DNA of 64,000 bases from an uncultured Bacteroidales bacterium (GCA_903916595.1 CAIWXI010000137.1:1-64000), one strand, 5' to 3'. Shown: positions 50,641-61,365, counted from the first letter of the stretch. Translations and numbers: made by a program. Notes: generated by a model from the sequence alone, not told the origin.

Positions 50641-51831
50641 ATGAATTACATCCTCTTCGATGACAGTTTTGTAAGAACAAATCTTCTTCCTCTCACCTTT
50701 ATGCGGCCTATTGCCGATATCCGTATCGGAATTCTTACAATCAGGGAAAAGTGGGAACTATATCTGAATGCAAAGACGTCAACTCTTACAGAATCGTATT
50801 TATCGAAAAAATTCAGGATCGTTAAAGAGGAAGAGAACATTCTTATCAATGCTTCGGTTTGTCCGACCCAGGAAGTGGTAGATGCCGTGTTGAATCTGAA
50901 GCCATACCAGACCATTGTGTATCAGGACACGATTATTGCCGTTCACGTGAAGGCCGAGGATCTTGATAAATTAGGTGATGCTTCAGGCGATGGAATAGAA
51001 GAGATCAGTATCAAGAATCCTCCATTAAGGATAGGGCATACCTGGGAAGTGTTTTCCAAAAATGGCTTAGCGATCAACGACGATTTTGAACTTCTCACCA
51101 GAGGCAGGAAATCGCAGAAGCTCAGTGCGACAAATACTGTGATAGGCAAAGGTAAGGTGTTTCTTGAAAAAGGAGCCACCGTCGAATGTGCCATATTCAA
51201 CACCGTAGAAGGTCCGATTTACATCGGCAAAGATGCAGAGGTTATGGAAGGAACGGTTATCCGTGGTCCTTTCGCTTTATGTGAAGGCTCACAGGTCAAA
51301 ATGTCTGCAAAAATTTACGGGCCGACTACGGTAGGGCCATATTCAAGGGTAGGAGGGGAGATAAACAACTCTGTTATTTTTGGTTATTCCAATAAAGCTC
51401 ACGACGGTTTCCTGGGCCATTCAGTAATTGCCGAATGGTGCAACCTGGGTTCTGATACCAATACATCAAATCTTAAGAATACTTACGAAATGGTCAGACT
51501 CTGGAGCTATGGAAAACAGACCTTTGTAAGTACCAGTCAGCAGTTCTGCGGCCTGATCATGGGCGACCACTCGAAATGCGGCATCAATACCATGTTCAAT
51601 ACCGGGACTGTGGTAGGTGTAAACGCGAATATCTTCGGACCAGGGTTCCAGAGAAATTTCATTCCTTCTTTCACATGGGGCGGTACTGCCGGACATGCCA
51701 ATTATGATCTCAAGAAAGCTATTGAAGTAGCTGAAATAGTCTACACGAGGCGGCATAAAATACTCGATGACGTGGAGAAAGATCTGCTTGCAAGCGTTTA
51801 CAATCTGACGCTCAAAAATAAATTTTTATAA
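50641..51831 (+). CDS. GlmU-type sugar nucleotidyltransferase/acetyltransferase
   Basis: Encodes 396 residues. The N-terminal part (about 1-150) has TFMRPIADIRIGILTIREKWE, typical of the Bacteroidetes alternative GlmU. The C-terminal part (about 170-370) is a left-handed beta-helix of hexapeptides (GKGKVFLEKGATVECAIFNTVEGPIYIGKDAEVMEGTVI) with the conserved GWGGTAGHA-like TWGGTAGHANYDL. It probably supplies UDP-GlcNAc in place of classical GlmU. The consensus GxGTRM of classical uridylyltransferases is absent, so the first reaction is less sure than the second. Confidence 0.85.
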   Translation: MNYILFDDSFVRTNLLPLTFMRPIADIRIGILTIREKWELYLNAKTSTLTESYLSKKFRIVKEEENILINASVCPTQEVVDAVLNLKPYQTIVYQDTIIAVHVKAEDLDKLGDASGDGIEEISIKNPPLRIGHTWEVFSKNGLAINDDFELLTRGRKSQKLSATNTVIGKGKVFLEKGATVECAIFNTVEGPIYIGKDAEVMEGTVIRGPFALCEGSQVKMSAKIYGPTTVGPYSRVGGEINNSVIFGYSNKAHDGFLGHSVIAEWCNLGSDTNTSNLKNTYEMVRLWSYGKQTFVSTSQQFCGLIMGDHSKCGINTMFNTGTVVGVNANIFGPGFQRNFIPSFTWGGTAGHANYDLKKAIEVAEIVYTRRHKILDDVEKDLLASVYNLTLKNKFL

Positions 51832-51904
51832 TCCTGTCATTTCTGGCACGTAATTTGACTAATTATTTAGCCCGGTTAATATACCCGGGCCTGACATTTC
51901 TTTT

Positions 51905-54364
51905 ATGAAAAGATCATCTGAAACTATATACCTCAACATGTCGGATATGCTTGATGCGGAAGCCGAATATATTCCCCTGCTGTCTTCAGAAGATGAAGAG
52001 TTGATGAACAATGAAGATATTCCTGACGCACTTCCTGTATTACCTTTGCGTAACACGGTTCTGTTTCCCGGTGTGGTTATTCCTATTACGGTAGGAAGGG
52101 ACAAATCGATCAAGCTCATCCATGAATATTATAAGTCGGGCAGAATCATCGGGGTTGTCGGCCAGAAAGATGCAAGCATTGAGGATCCTGAATTTTCCGA
52201 TCTTAACATGGTTGGTACCGTTGCATATATAATCAAGCTGCTTCAGATGCCTGATGGCACTACAACCGCTATCATCCAGGGAAAGCGAAGGTTCAGGATG
52301 AAAGTCCTGCTTCAGACCGAACCGTATATGAAAGCCTCTATTGAACCTTTTGATCTCTCGCAGAAGGTTAGCAAAGACGACAAAGAGTTCCAGGCGCTGA
52401 TGTCGTCTATCAAAGACCTGGCCACACAGATCGTCAATAAATCGCCTAATATTCCTTCGGAAGCTGCTTTTGCAATTAAGAACATTGAAAGCTCTTCATT
52501 TCTGGTCCATTTTATCTCATCGAACCTCAATATTGATATCTCTGATAAGCAGAAACTGCTCGAAACGGTTGATCTTTCCGAAAGAGCACATCTTGTCCTG
52601 GGCTATCTCACGAAGGAACTACAGGTTACCGAACTCAAGCAGCAGATACAAAACAAAGTAAAGACCGATCTCGACAAGCAGCAAAGAGATTATCTTCTGA
52701 ATATTCAGCTGAAAACCATACAGGAGGAACTTGGAGGAAGTCCGAATGCCCAGGAAATAAACACCTTGCGCGAACAGTCAAGGGACAAGAAATGGTCGAA
52801 AGAAATTGCAGATATTTTCGAGAAAGAGATCAGCAAGCTTCAAAGGATGCATCCGGCGGCCGCAGAATATTCTATTCAGGTCAATTACATAGAGACTCTG
52901 GTACAGTTGCCCTGGAATGAATTTACCACCGACAATCTCGATCTTAACAATGCCATGAAGGTGTTGAACGAAGATCATAGCGGACTGGAGAAGGTAAAGG
53001 AAAGGATCATCGAATTTCTTGCCGTGATCAAGCTCAAGAAAGATCTGAAATCGCCTATCCTCTGTCTTGTAGGCCCCCCGGGTGTAGGTAAAACATCGCT
53101 TGGTAAATCAATTGCCAGAGCCTTGGGAAGAAAGTATATCAGAATGTCGCTGGGTGGGCTCAGGGATGAATCGGAGCTGAGAGGTCACCGTAAAACTTAT
53201 ATCGGAGCCATGCCGGGCCGGATCATTCAGAGCCTTAAGAAGGTTAAGGCTTCAAATCCCGTGTTTGTGCTGGATGAGATTGATAAAGTGGCCGGCATGA
53301 ACTTCAGCGGCGATCCTCAGGCTGCCTTGCTTGAGATTCTCGACCCTGAGCAGAACAGTGCGTTTTACGATAATTTCCTGGAGGTTGAATATGACCTGAG
53401 CCGGATTATGTTCGTAGCTACTGCCAATACTCTTGCTACTGTTCATCCGGCGCTTCGCGACAGGATGGAGGTGATTGAACTTCCAGGTTATCTTCTGGAA
53501 GAGAAGATTGAAATTGCAACGAAGCACCTTGTACCGAAACAGCTTAGGGAGCATGGGATGAAGAAAACCCAGCTGCTGTTCCCCCGGCCGGTTCTTCAGC
53601 AGATCATAGAAGAGTATACTCGTGAATCGGGGGTGAGGTCACTCGAGAAGAACATCGCGAAAATCATAAGGAATAAAGCCAGGGCTATTGTCTCGGGCGA
53701 AGAGTTCAATAAAAAAACAAATCCCGGGGAACTGAAGAGCATACTCGGGGTTCCTGTATTTCAGGCTGAAAAATATATCTCAAACGAGATTGCCGGTGTG
53801 GTTACCGGACTTGCATGGACCTCGGCCGGAGGTGAGATCCTTTTCGTGGAAGTGAGCCTGAGCCGGGGTAAAGGGGATCTTACGCTGACCGGGAATCTGG
53901 GAGATGTGATGAAAGAATCGGCAAGTATTGCCCTGGCCTATCTGAAGGCCCATTCTGAGGTCTTTGATATATCTCCTGATATCTTTGGGAAATGGAATGT
54001 ACATATTCACGTGCCGGAAGGGGCAACACCAAAAGACGGCCCTTCGGCAGGGATCACGCTTTTTACTGCACTGGCTTCTGCTTTTTCACAACGGAAAGTA
54101 AAGGAACGTATTGCTATGACCGGTGAGATCACGCTGAGAGGGAAAGTACTTCCGGTAGGAGGGATCAGGGAGAAGATCCTTGCAGCCAAGCGTGCAAAGA
54201 TCAAAGACATCATTCTCTCAAAAGAAAACCGCCGCGATATAGAAGATATCAAACCCGGCTATATCGAAGGACTGAACTTTCATTACATAGGTGAAATGAC
54301 CGAGATCAATGAGGTGGCATTAAGCCGCAGCCTCGTCAAAACGCCCCTGAACCTTATCTATTAA
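51905..54364 (+). CDS. lon: ATP-dependent protease Lon
   Basis: Encodes 819 residues. The N-terminal substrate domain ([18 protein letters not shown], about 40-240), a coiled linker, the AAA+ domain (Walker [14 protein letters not shown], Walker [10 protein letters not shown]) and the protease domain are complete. The catalytic Ser714 is in PKDGPSAG and Lys757 in GGIREK. It degrades misfolded and regulatory proteins in the cytoplasm. Confidence 0.97.
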   Translation: MKRSSETIYLNMSDMLDAEAEYIPLLSSEDEELMNNEDIPDALPVLPLRNTVLFPGVVIPITVGRDKSIKLIHEYYKSGRIIGVVGQKDASIEDPEFSDLNMVGTVAYIIKLLQMPDGTTTAIIQGKRRFRMKVLLQTEPYMKASIEPFDLSQKVSKDDKEFQALMSSIKDLATQIVNKSPNIPSEAAFAIKNIESSSFLVHFISSNLNIDISDKQKLLETVDLSERAHLVLGYLTKELQVTELKQQIQNKVKTDLDKQQRDYLLNIQLKTIQEELGGSPNAQEINTLREQSRDKKWSKEIADIFEKEISKLQRMHPAAAEYSIQVNYIETLVQLPWNEFTTDNLDLNNAMKVLNEDHSGLEKVKERIIEFLAVIKLKKDLKSPILCLVGPPGVGKTSLGKSIARALGRKYIRMSLGGLRDESELRGHRKTYIGAMPGRIIQSLKKVKASNPVFVLDEIDKVAGMNFSGDPQAALLEILDPEQNSAFYDNFLEVEYDLSRIMFVATANTLATVHPALRDRMEVIELPGYLLEEKIEIATKHLVPKQLREHGMKKTQLLFPRPVLQQIIEEYTRESGVRSLEKNIAKIIRNKARAIVSGEEFNKKTNPGELKSILGVPVFQAEKYISNEIAGVVTGLAWTSAGGEILFVEVSLSRGKGDLTLTGNLGDVMKESASIALAYLKAHSEVFDISPDIFGKWNVHIHVPEGATPKDGPSAGITLFTALASAFSQRKVKERIAMTGEITLRGKVLPVGGIREKILAAKRAKIKDIILSKENRRDIEDIKPGYIEGLNFHYIGEMTEINEVALSRSLVKTPLNLIY

Positions 54365-54389
54365 ACCAGGCTGTTTTCTGCAGCTTTCT

Positions 54390-56384
54390 TTACCTGTTAA
54401 TCATCAGTTTGCCAGAGTATACCCTGCCTTCGGTATTCAGTGTGTAAAGATAAATTCCTGAAGGCAGGAAACCGAGATCGGCTTCAACGGAATGTGTACC
54501 TGAAGTATAATTCATTGTGCCGCTTTGCCATACCACAACACCAAGGGTGTTAGAGATACTGATGCCTGCATTTGCCGCAGATGGCAGAACAAAAGAAATC
54601 CTGGTTTTTGAACTTACCGGGTTAGGGATGTTCTTTGCAAGGATAACCCCAGACCTGTCTTCGGTTTCAGGAATGCCTACAACGGTAGTACTCTGCTTAA
54701 GAACGATTTCGTTATACGGGTCGAACAGGAATGACTGGGGTTGTTTGTTGAAGAACATCACAAAAAGCTGGTTGTTTGAGTCATTCATCACCGTGAGCAA
54801 GGTGTCTGAATTATCGGTAAAATGTACTTTTAGTTTCAATGGCATCTTAAAGAAAGGAGCATTGATCTGAACCTGCCTGGCATTGAAGTCGACCTGCCAG
54901 TTTCCGCTTCCCAGGTTTTTAAACTGGTAGGTGTTTGAATATACAGGATGGTTGGCTGTAAAGATCCATTCATTGAAGAACCAGTCGTAGTTCTGGCCTG
55001 AAATATTATTTACAATCTGTTTGAAATTTCCGATGGTCGCCGATTTGTATTTATAATTGGTGTCGGCACAATAGGTCTGAAGCACCTGAAAAAACAGTGA
55101 ATCTCCGAGAACATAACGCAGCTGATGCAGCACCCCGGCGCCTTTGCAATAAGTTATGCTCCAGTCAAAGAGGACGTTTACCGAAGGGGTGTTCACGGCC
55201 CAGTCAGGAACTGAAATAGCCCAGCCGGAATTTGACTGCAGATAAGAGTTTGCATAACCCTGTATAGCCTGAAGATACGCCTGATAACCACCTGAACTTT
55301 CCTGCCAGTATCCCTCCGACCAGGTAGCGAATCCCTCATTTACCCAAATGTCGGCCCAGGTCGCACAGGTTATCATATCTCCGTACCATTGATGGGCAAA
55401 TTCGTGGGCCATAAGGCTGGCGCTCCAACAATTCGGACAGAAACTGGTGAGTGTCTGGTTTTCCATCCCACCCCAGGAAAACAGATTGTTCAGAGTGGCA
55501 AAGCCGTTCTTTTCAAAAGGATGCTCACACCAGTTTCTTGAATAATATGTGGTCATCGAGTCAATCAGGCTTTCACAGAGAAAAGGAGATTCCCCGTTAT
55601 TGTAATAGAAACGCATTGGCACGCTATCGGCCGGGTTGGTAATCTTGTGATAGTATACAATATCGAGTTTATAATTGACTTTTGATGTCATTGTCACAAG
55701 ATAGGTAGCGATATTATTGGCGCTAACCCAGTGGTACCTGACCGTGTCGGCCGTTATCGTGGAATCGGCAAGCCTTCCGTTAGAGCCCAGTTTCACATTA
55801 TGAGGCACTTTAACGGTAAGGTCAAGCAGCGCCTTGTCTGATGGCGAGTCATAGCATGGGAACCAATGCCTTGCGCCTTCAGGCTCACAATCGGTAAAAA
55901 CAAATCCACCGGAAACATAAAAAGCATTGTCGCTCACATTATTGTGTTTGTAATAAATCTGAATTTCGGCAATCTCTCCGGGATTATAGGTCCGGTCAAG
56001 GTTCACGGTAAGAATATCTCCGGTATGAGTAAAGGAGGCCGCGTTAAGTCTGATGGAATCAATATGCAGTGATACGAGAGATGCATTGAGTGCAATACTG
56101 CTGATAGCGCTATCGGCTTTGAACTGAATCTTGATGTTTGCCGTAAAATCATGAGGATAAGGCGAGGTATAACAATGATAGATATCGAGATTCATGGTGT
56201 ATTTAAGAACATTGTAAGAATGAGGCCCCGCGGTTGTTGTCTGATAAGGCAACATCGGCAATTCCTGAAGGTTTGATTTTCGCTGATAGCAGCTGTATGC
56301 CCCTGAAGTTTCCGGGCTAAACTGGGCAAGGAGGCTGGCAGAGGTGATAACCAGAAGAAGACAGGTATAGAATAATCGCATCAT
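54390..56384 (-). CDS. M1 family aminopeptidase with type IX secretion tail
   Basis: Encodes 664 residues. The signal peptide MMRLFYTCLLLVITSASLLAQ is followed by the M1 beta-saddle and the catalytic domain, with zinc motif HEFAH (327-331) and downstream Glu in NEGFATW. The last 80 residues (NIPNPVSSKTRISFVLP to YSGKLMINR) are a Por/T9SS type-A sorting domain. It should be an exported or surface metalloaminopeptidase. It is divergent from the peptide-binding lipoprotein gene, suggesting peptide use. Confidence 0.93.
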   Translation of the reverse strand: MMRLFYTCLLLVITSASLLAQFSPETSGAYSCYQRKSNLQELPMLPYQTTTAGPHSYNVLKYTMNLDIYHCYTSPYPHDFTANIKIQFKADSAISSIALNASLVSLHIDSIRLNAASFTHTGDILTVNLDRTYNPGEIAEIQIYYKHNNVSDNAFYVSGGFVFTDCEPEGARHWFPCYDSPSDKALLDLTVKVPHNVKLGSNGRLADSTITADTVRYHWVSANNIATYLVTMTSKVNYKLDIVYYHKITNPADSVPMRFYYNNGESPFLCESLIDSMTTYYSRNWCEHPFEKNGFATLNNLFSWGGMENQTLTSFCPNCWSASLMAHEFAHQWYGDMITCATWADIWVNEGFATWSEGYWQESSGGYQAYLQAIQGYANSYLQSNSGWAISVPDWAVNTPSVNVLFDWSITYCKGAGVLHQLRYVLGDSLFFQVLQTYCADTNYKYKSATIGNFKQIVNNISGQNYDWFFNEWIFTANHPVYSNTYQFKNLGSGNWQVDFNARQVQINAPFFKMPLKLKVHFTDNSDTLLTVMNDSNNQLFVMFFNKQPQSFLFDPYNEIVLKQSTTVVGIPETEDRSGVILAKNIPNPVSSKTRISFVLPSAANAGISISNTLGVVVWQSGTMNYTSGTHSVEADLGFLPSGIYLYTLNTEGRVYSGKLMINR

Positions 56385-56435
56385 AGCATTAATTTATTTA
56401 AAAAGATGAAAAATGGGAAACTTGCGGTGATCCTG

Positions 56436-56443
56436 CAAAAGTA
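56436..56443 (-). promoter_or_regulatory. -7 box of the M1 peptidase gene
   Basis: TACTTTTG on the minus strand matches TANNTTTG, about 50 bases before the ATG. Confidence 0.5.
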
Positions 56444-56495
56444 GTAATTATCGCGCATATCCTTGAGGGAAATGGATAAGGTCGGAGATTTGTGA

Positions 56496-56503
56496 TAAAT
56501 TTG
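56496..56503 (+). promoter_or_regulatory. -7 box of the peptide-binding lipoprotein gene
   Basis: TAAATTTG matches TANNTTTG, 34 bases before the ATG. Together with 56436-56443 it forms a divergent promoter pair. Confidence 0.5.
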
Positions 56504-56537
56504 CGGCATCACTTTTCAGAAACAATAATCTCATACT

Positions 56538-58193
56538 ATGAGTGTGAAAATGCGCGAAAGGTTGACCGGCTGGGGTATATTTTTTTTATTTTGTTTGTTC
56601 ACGGCTTGTACCGGGCCTGCAGCCAATGAACGCATAAGTAATGTTTTCAGATATAATGAGTCGGCCGGCATCAGTTCGCTCGATCCGGCTTATGCCCGTG
56701 ACCAGTCGGTGATCTGGCCGGTTAACCAGATCTTTAACGGCCTGGTTCAGCTGGATGATCGCCTGAGAATAAGGCCTTGCCTTGCAAAGTCATGGGAAAT
56801 TAATCCGGATGGCACGGAATACAGGTTTCACCTGAGGAATGACGTATATTTTCATTCCGATCCCGTGTTTCAATCTGTAAAGGGCAGGCAGGTCAAAGCC
56901 GCTGATTTCATTTACAGTTTTAATAGGATCCTTGACCCTGCCACAGCGTCATCAGGAACCTGGATATTCGACAATGTGTCAAGGGAGCAGGGCGGGCCTG
57001 CTTTCATTGCTCCTGACGACAGTACTCTCGTCATCAGGTTGAAAGAAGGTTTTCCTCCTTTTTTATCCATGTTGGCTATGCCTTATGCCTCGGTGGTTCC
57101 CAGGGAAGCAATACAATGGTATGGAGAAGGTTTCAGAAGGCATCCCGTGGGAACAGGCCCGTTTATGTTCAAGTTCTGGAAAGAAGGAGTCAGATTGGTA
57201 TTGGTTAAAAATCCTGATTATTTTGAATCAGAGGGCAGCAGCCGGCTCCCGTATCTCGATGCCGTGAGTATAAGTTTCCTTTCCGATAAGCAGTCGGCCT
57301 TTCTGGATTTTGTTAAAGGAAAGCTAGATTTTATTTCCGGGCTTGATCCCTCGTACAAGGATGAACTTCTTACAAAACAGGGCCGTCTGCAGCAGAAATA
57401 TAGAAATACTGTGGAACTCATCACCCAGCCCTACCTGAATACCGAATATCTGGGGTTTCTGGTCGATCAGGCGATCATAGAAGGCAAGCCGAATCCATTG
57501 TTCGATAAAAGGGTGAGGCAGGCTATAAACTATGCCTTTGACCGTAAAAAGATGGTCACTTACCTGAGGAATAATATAGGTAGCCCGGGTATCAACGGGA
57601 TCATCCCCAAAGGACTGCCTTCATTTGATTCCACTAAAGTTTATTATACATACAATATAGAGAAAGCCCGGCAATTACTTTCTGAGGCCGGTTTCCCGGG
57701 AGGGAAGGGAATGCCTCCGGTAACTCTTGTTTCTACCCCCGATTATCTCGATTTCTGCAAACACATCCAGCAGCAGCTTACAGTTTTAGGTGTTGAGATG
57801 AAGATCGAGATCAGCACGCCGGCAGCGATTAAACAAATGAAGGCAGAAGCAAGGCTGCCGTTTTTCAGGGCCTCATGGATTGCCGATTATCCCGATGCCG
57901 AGAATTACCTGCTCATGTTTCTGGGCCGGAATTTCTGCCCACGGGGGCCAAACTACACTCATTTTTCGAACAGGGAATTTGATCGCTTATATGATCTTAC
58001 TTTGCACGAGCCGGCAGATTCAATACGGTTTGGCATCTATCGGCAGATGGAAAGGCTTGTGATGGAAGAAGCTCCGATGGTCGTTCTGTATTATGACCAG
58101 GCCCTCCGTTTTGTGAGAAAAGGAATCACAGGCCTGGGCAGCAACCCAATGAACATGCTGACACTCAAAAGGGTGAAAATCAGCCGCCGATAG
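56538..58193 (+). CDS. Oligopeptide-binding lipoprotein (SBP family 5)
   Basis: Encodes 551 residues. The signal peptide ends at the lipobox LFTAC. The mature protein is a family-5 extracellular solute-binding protein (SLDPAYARDQSVIWPVNQIFNGLVQLDD, LAKSWEINPDGTEYRFHLRNDVYFHSD). It binds peptides or nickel-like ligands for an ABC importer, and no permease gene is adjacent. Its 3' end overlaps the opposite hydrolase gene by 14 bases. Confidence 0.92.
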   Translation: MSVKMRERLTGWGIFFLFCLFTACTGPAANERISNVFRYNESAGISSLDPAYARDQSVIWPVNQIFNGLVQLDDRLRIRPCLAKSWEINPDGTEYRFHLRNDVYFHSDPVFQSVKGRQVKAADFIYSFNRILDPATASSGTWIFDNVSREQGGPAFIAPDDSTLVIRLKEGFPPFLSMLAMPYASVVPREAIQWYGEGFRRHPVGTGPFMFKFWKEGVRLVLVKNPDYFESEGSSRLPYLDAVSISFLSDKQSAFLDFVKGKLDFISGLDPSYKDELLTKQGRLQQKYRNTVELITQPYLNTEYLGFLVDQAIIEGKPNPLFDKRVRQAINYAFDRKKMVTYLRNNIGSPGINGIIPKGLPSFDSTKVYYTYNIEKARQLLSEAGFPGGKGMPPVTLVSTPDYLDFCKHIQQQLTVLGVEMKIEISTPAAIKQMKAEARLPFFRASWIADYPDAENYLLMFLGRNFCPRGPNYTHFSNREFDRLYDLTLHEPADSIRFGIYRQMERLVMEEAPMVVLYYDQALRFVRKGITGLGSNPMNMLTLKRVKISRR

Positions 58194-58956
58194 CAATTGA
58201 AAGGCCGTCATAAGCCAGTTTCACGTTAGCGGGTAAAAGCTTTGAGACCTCGGCATACCTTCCCATCTGATGGCTGATATGTGTAAGATAACCCTGCTCA
58301 GGCTGTAATTCTTCCATCAGCGACAATGCTTCCTCCAGGTTAAAGTGAGAATAATGTTTTTCTTTTCTGAGTGCATTGATTACGACGACCTTTGAGCCTT
58401 TTATCTTTTCTTTTTCTGCGGATGAGATTTTTACAGCATCGGTAAGATATGTGAAATCGTTAAACCTGAAACCGAATACAAAATGACGGTCATTAAAGTG
58501 AGTTGCCCTGACCGGAATTACACGTAACCCGGCAACATAGAAAGGTTTATTTATAAGATCATGCAAGACTATTTCGGGGACGCCGGGATACGGTTCCTTC
58601 TCAAAGGCGTATGCATACTCTGTTTTAATCATTTTCTGAACTTTTTTTTCGGCATAGACATCCACCGGCCTTTTTAGAATATAGTTATAGGCCCTCACAT
58701 CGTCTAACCCGCCCAGATGGTCCTTATGCCCATGAGTAAGCAGGATGGCATCTATACTGTTTACCTTGTTTAACAGCATCTGCTGACGGAAGTCAGGGCC
58801 GCAATCCACCACTATCCTTATGGTGTTCCATTCAACCAGAATGGATGACCTGAGCCGCTGATCACGAGGGTCAGAAGAACTGCAAGCCTTGCATCCGCAA
58901 CCAATTACGGGTACTCCCTGTGAAGTCCCGGTTCCAAGTAGTGTTACTTTAAGCAT
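58180..58956 (-). CDS. PhnP-like metallo-beta-lactamase-fold hydrolase
   Basis: Encodes 258 residues. The motifs LGTGTSQGVPVIGCGCKACSS, the metal-binding LLTHGHKDHLGGLDDVRAYN and the distal THISHQMG are those of PhnP-type cyclic phosphodiesterases. The first Cys cluster (CGCKAC) may bind an additional zinc. The substrate is not known here, since no phn genes are near. Its ATG overlaps the ispH stop (TGATG). Confidence 0.9.
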   Translation of the reverse strand: MLKVTLLGTGTSQGVPVIGCGCKACSSSDPRDQRLRSSILVEWNTIRIVVDCGPDFRQQMLLNKVNSIDAILLTHGHKDHLGGLDDVRAYNYILKRPVDVYAEKKVQKMIKTEYAYAFEKEPYPGVPEIVLHDLINKPFYVAGLRVIPVRATHFNDRHFVFGFRFNDFTYLTDAVKISSAEKEKIKGSKVVVINALRKEKHYSHFNLEEALSLMEELQPEQGYLTHISHQMGRYAEVSKLLPANVKLAYDGLSIAIGG

Positions 58957-59807
58957 CAGAGGGCAAGTAGTTTTGTTTCAACATCTTTCATAAGCCACAT
59001 CGGGGTTGAAGTAGCTCCGCATATTCCCACGCTATCATTCACTTCGAACCAGTTTGCGAAAATCTCATCCGGCGAACTTAAGAAATACGTATTACTGTTT
59101 TCATGCCTGCATACATTGAATAATACACTGCCGTTTGATGAGTGTTTTCCGGCAACAAACACTATTTTTTTATACTTCCGGCTGAATTCACGGAGGCTGG
59201 GTTCACGATGTGATACCTGCCGGCAAATAGTATCTCTTACAGTAACCTGAATACCGCCGGCCTCAAGTGTATTAACAATTTCGTAAAAGCTTTCGATAGA
59301 CATCGTCGTCTGACTGTACAAAGTTATTTTTTTGGGCATTTTCGACAGCTCCAGGTCTTCAATATGCCCGAAAACAATGGCTTTGTTGTCTATCTGTCCG
59401 TTTAATCCTATGACTTCAGGGTGGTTAGGTTTGCCATATAGGTAAATAATTTCTCCTTTTTCATAGGATTCCCTGAATCTTTTCTGAAGTTTTAGTATGA
59501 TCGGACATGATGCATCGATGATACGGTTTCCGTTTTTCATAGCAAGCTTATAGCTTTCGGGCGGCTCCCCGTGAGCACGGAAGAGTATAGTCTTATTCTG
59601 AAGGGCCGAAAGACCTTCTTTTGAAATATTTACCATGCCCTGTAGTTCGAGGCGCTTCACCTCTTCATCATTATGAACGATTTCGCCGAGGCAAAACAAC
59701 TCGTCGGAAATCTGAAGTTCCTTTTCGGCTTTTTCTATAGCGCCTACTACCCCAAAACAGAAACCCGATTTAGAATCAATTTCAACATGAAGGTTAAGTC
59801 TTCCCAT
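58956..59807 (-). CDS. ispH: 4-hydroxy-3-methylbut-2-enyl diphosphate reductase
   Basis: Encodes 283 residues from MGRLNLHVEIDSKSGFCFGV. It is the last enzyme of the MEP isoprenoid pathway, with an iron-sulfur cluster bound by Cys in GFCFGV, ASCPI and the VGICGATSTP segment. The conserved Glu/His sites (RAHGEPP, NHPEVIGL) are present. The frame opens at 59861, but 59807 gives the family start. Confidence 0.95.
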   Translation of the reverse strand: MGRLNLHVEIDSKSGFCFGVVGAIEKAEKELQISDELFCLGEIVHNDEEVKRLELQGMVNISKEGLSALQNKTILFRAHGEPPESYKLAMKNGNRIIDASCPIILKLQKRFRESYEKGEIIYLYGKPNHPEVIGLNGQIDNKAIVFGHIEDLELSKMPKKITLYSQTTMSIESFYEIVNTLEAGGIQVTVRDTICRQVSHREPSLREFSRKYKKIVFVAGKHSSNGSVLFNVCRHENSNTYFLSSPDEIFANWFEVNDSVGICGATSTPMWLMKDVETKLLAL

Positions 59808-59878
59808 CACCTGCCCTGATTTTCTTTTTGTTGTAAAATTACAAAAACCCTTGATGTACATTATAATCTTTTCCGTAA

Positions 59879-59909
59879 ATTGCCGTTATAAGCTTTTGTT
59901 GTACCTTTG
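59879..59909 (+). promoter_or_regulatory. Promoter of the DUF6913-dapA operon
   Basis: ATTG (59879-59882), 19 bases, TACCTTTG (59902-59909). The -7 box overlaps the upstream-most start (TTG at 59907), so translation starts at 59943. Confidence 0.75.
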
Positions 59910-59942
59910 CGAAAGACTATCTGTATTTTAAAAGTAAACGAT

Positions 59943-60500
59943 ATGTTCAAAAACATCAGAAGAAAAATCGGACAGTATTATTTTAATAAAGAGCAGTCCA
60001 GGACAAGCAATTTACATGGTATGGTTAACCTGCCGGGAGCGAAAAGGGTAGGTATTTTATATACCCTTAACGAAGTTCCTGACTACGACAAAGTGGCAGA
60101 ATTTGTTGTTCAGCTGCAGAAGGAGCATAAAGAAGTTAAGACGCTGGGTTTTGTAAGAAGCAAAAACCTGATCCATCGTTTTCTTCCAAAATTATCCTAT
60201 GATTTTTTCACGAAAAAAGATATTACCTGGTTTTACAGGCCTATCCATGATAAAGTAAGAGATTTTATGAACAAGGAATTTGACCTGCTTATTGATCTCA
60301 GCGCCGGCGATTCTTTTCCTCTGAACTATATCGCCGGTTTGTCGAAGGCCATTTGCCGTGTAGGCAGGTTCTCGGAAGACAATGCCTGTTACTATGATTT
60401 TATGATCGATATTAAACCCGTGATAACGATGGATGAATACCTGAGCCAGATCAAACATTATCTGACTATTATTAAAACCAATGAAAAGCTTCCGCAGTAA
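59943..60500 (+). CDS. DUF6913-type protein upstream of dapA
   Basis: Encodes 185 residues from MFKNIRRKIGQYYFNKEQSRT. It is a small soluble alpha/beta protein with RVGILYTLNEVPDYDKVAEFV and the conserved FDLLIDLSAGDSFPLNYIAGLSKAICRVGR. Such proteins are found next to dapA in many Bacteroidetes; the reaction is unknown. It overlaps dapA by 20 bases, so translation is probably coupled. Confidence 0.82.
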   Translation: MFKNIRRKIGQYYFNKEQSRTSNLHGMVNLPGAKRVGILYTLNEVPDYDKVAEFVVQLQKEHKEVKTLGFVRSKNLIHRFLPKLSYDFFTKKDITWFYRPIHDKVRDFMNKEFDLLIDLSAGDSFPLNYIAGLSKAICRVGRFSEDNACYYDFMIDIKPVITMDEYLSQIKHYLTIIKTNEKLPQ

Positions 60501-61365
60501 ATTTAAAGGCACAGGGGTTGCCATCGTCACACCATTCAGGAAATCAGGAAGTATTGATTTTAAAGCCTATGAAAAGGTTTTAAATCATATCATCAAAGGC
60601 GGATGTGAATTCATCGTTGTTCTGGGTACTACCGGTGAATCGCCTACCGTATCGATACAGGAGAAAAAGGATCTGATTGCCTTTTCGGTTGAACAAAATA
60701 CCGGCCGTGTTCCTCTTGTTGTCGGGATAGGAGGGAATAGCACCCATGATGTAACAGCTGCAATCAGTGATTTATCTTTCAAAGGTGTTGATGCGGTATT
60801 ATCCGTTTGTCCATATTATAATAAACCACAACAGCAAGGCATTTTCCTTCATTTCAAAGCCGTTTCGGAGGAAAGTCCGGTACCGGTAATCCTGTATACG
60901 GTACCTGGCAGAACCGGCAGCAACATTACTGCTTCAACAACGCTCAGGCTTGCCCGGGAGTGTAAAAATATTATCGGGATCAAGGAAGCCTCGGGCAATC
61001 TGGACCAGATCGGCCAGGTGCTGAAGAACAGGCCTGAGGACTTCCTTGTCCTATCGGGAGATGATGCACTAACCCTGCCGCTGCTGGCGCTTGGCGCCGA
61101 CGGAGTGATCTCGGTCGTTGCCAATGTGTTTCCCCTGGAATTTTCCAATATGGTCCGTGCCGGATTAAAAGGAGATTTCGAAAAAGCCAGGGCAATTCAT
61201 TTTCGTCTTCTTGATTTTATCAATGCATTATTTGCCGATGGCAGCCCTGCCGGCGTCAAAGCTGCTCTTGAGATTAAAAAACTTGCAAGCAACTTTCTCA
61301 GGCTTCCCCTTGTCCCTGTTAATACCCAAACTTACAAACTCTTACAACAGCTTCTCGAATCATGA
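60481..61365 (+). CDS. dapA: 4-hydroxy-tetrahydrodipicolinate synthase
   Basis: Encodes 294 residues. It is the first committed enzyme of lysine/diaminopimelate synthesis, with GTGVAIVTPF, the GTTGESPT loop, YNKPQQQG, and the Schiff-base Lys168 in GIKEASG. It overlaps DUF6913 by 20 bases and the carboxypeptidase gene by 4 bases (ATGA). Confidence 0.95.
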   Translation: MKSFRSKFKGTGVAIVTPFRKSGSIDFKAYEKVLNHIIKGGCEFIVVLGTTGESPTVSIQEKKDLIAFSVEQNTGRVPLVVGIGGNSTHDVTAAISDLSFKGVDAVLSVCPYYNKPQQQGIFLHFKAVSEESPVPVILYTVPGRTGSNITASTTLRLARECKNIIGIKEASGNLDQIGQVLKNRPEDFLVLSGDDALTLPLLALGADGVISVVANVFPLEFSNMVRAGLKGDFEKARAIHFRLLDFINALFADGSPAGVKAALEIKKLASNFLRLPLVPVNTQTYKLLQQLLES

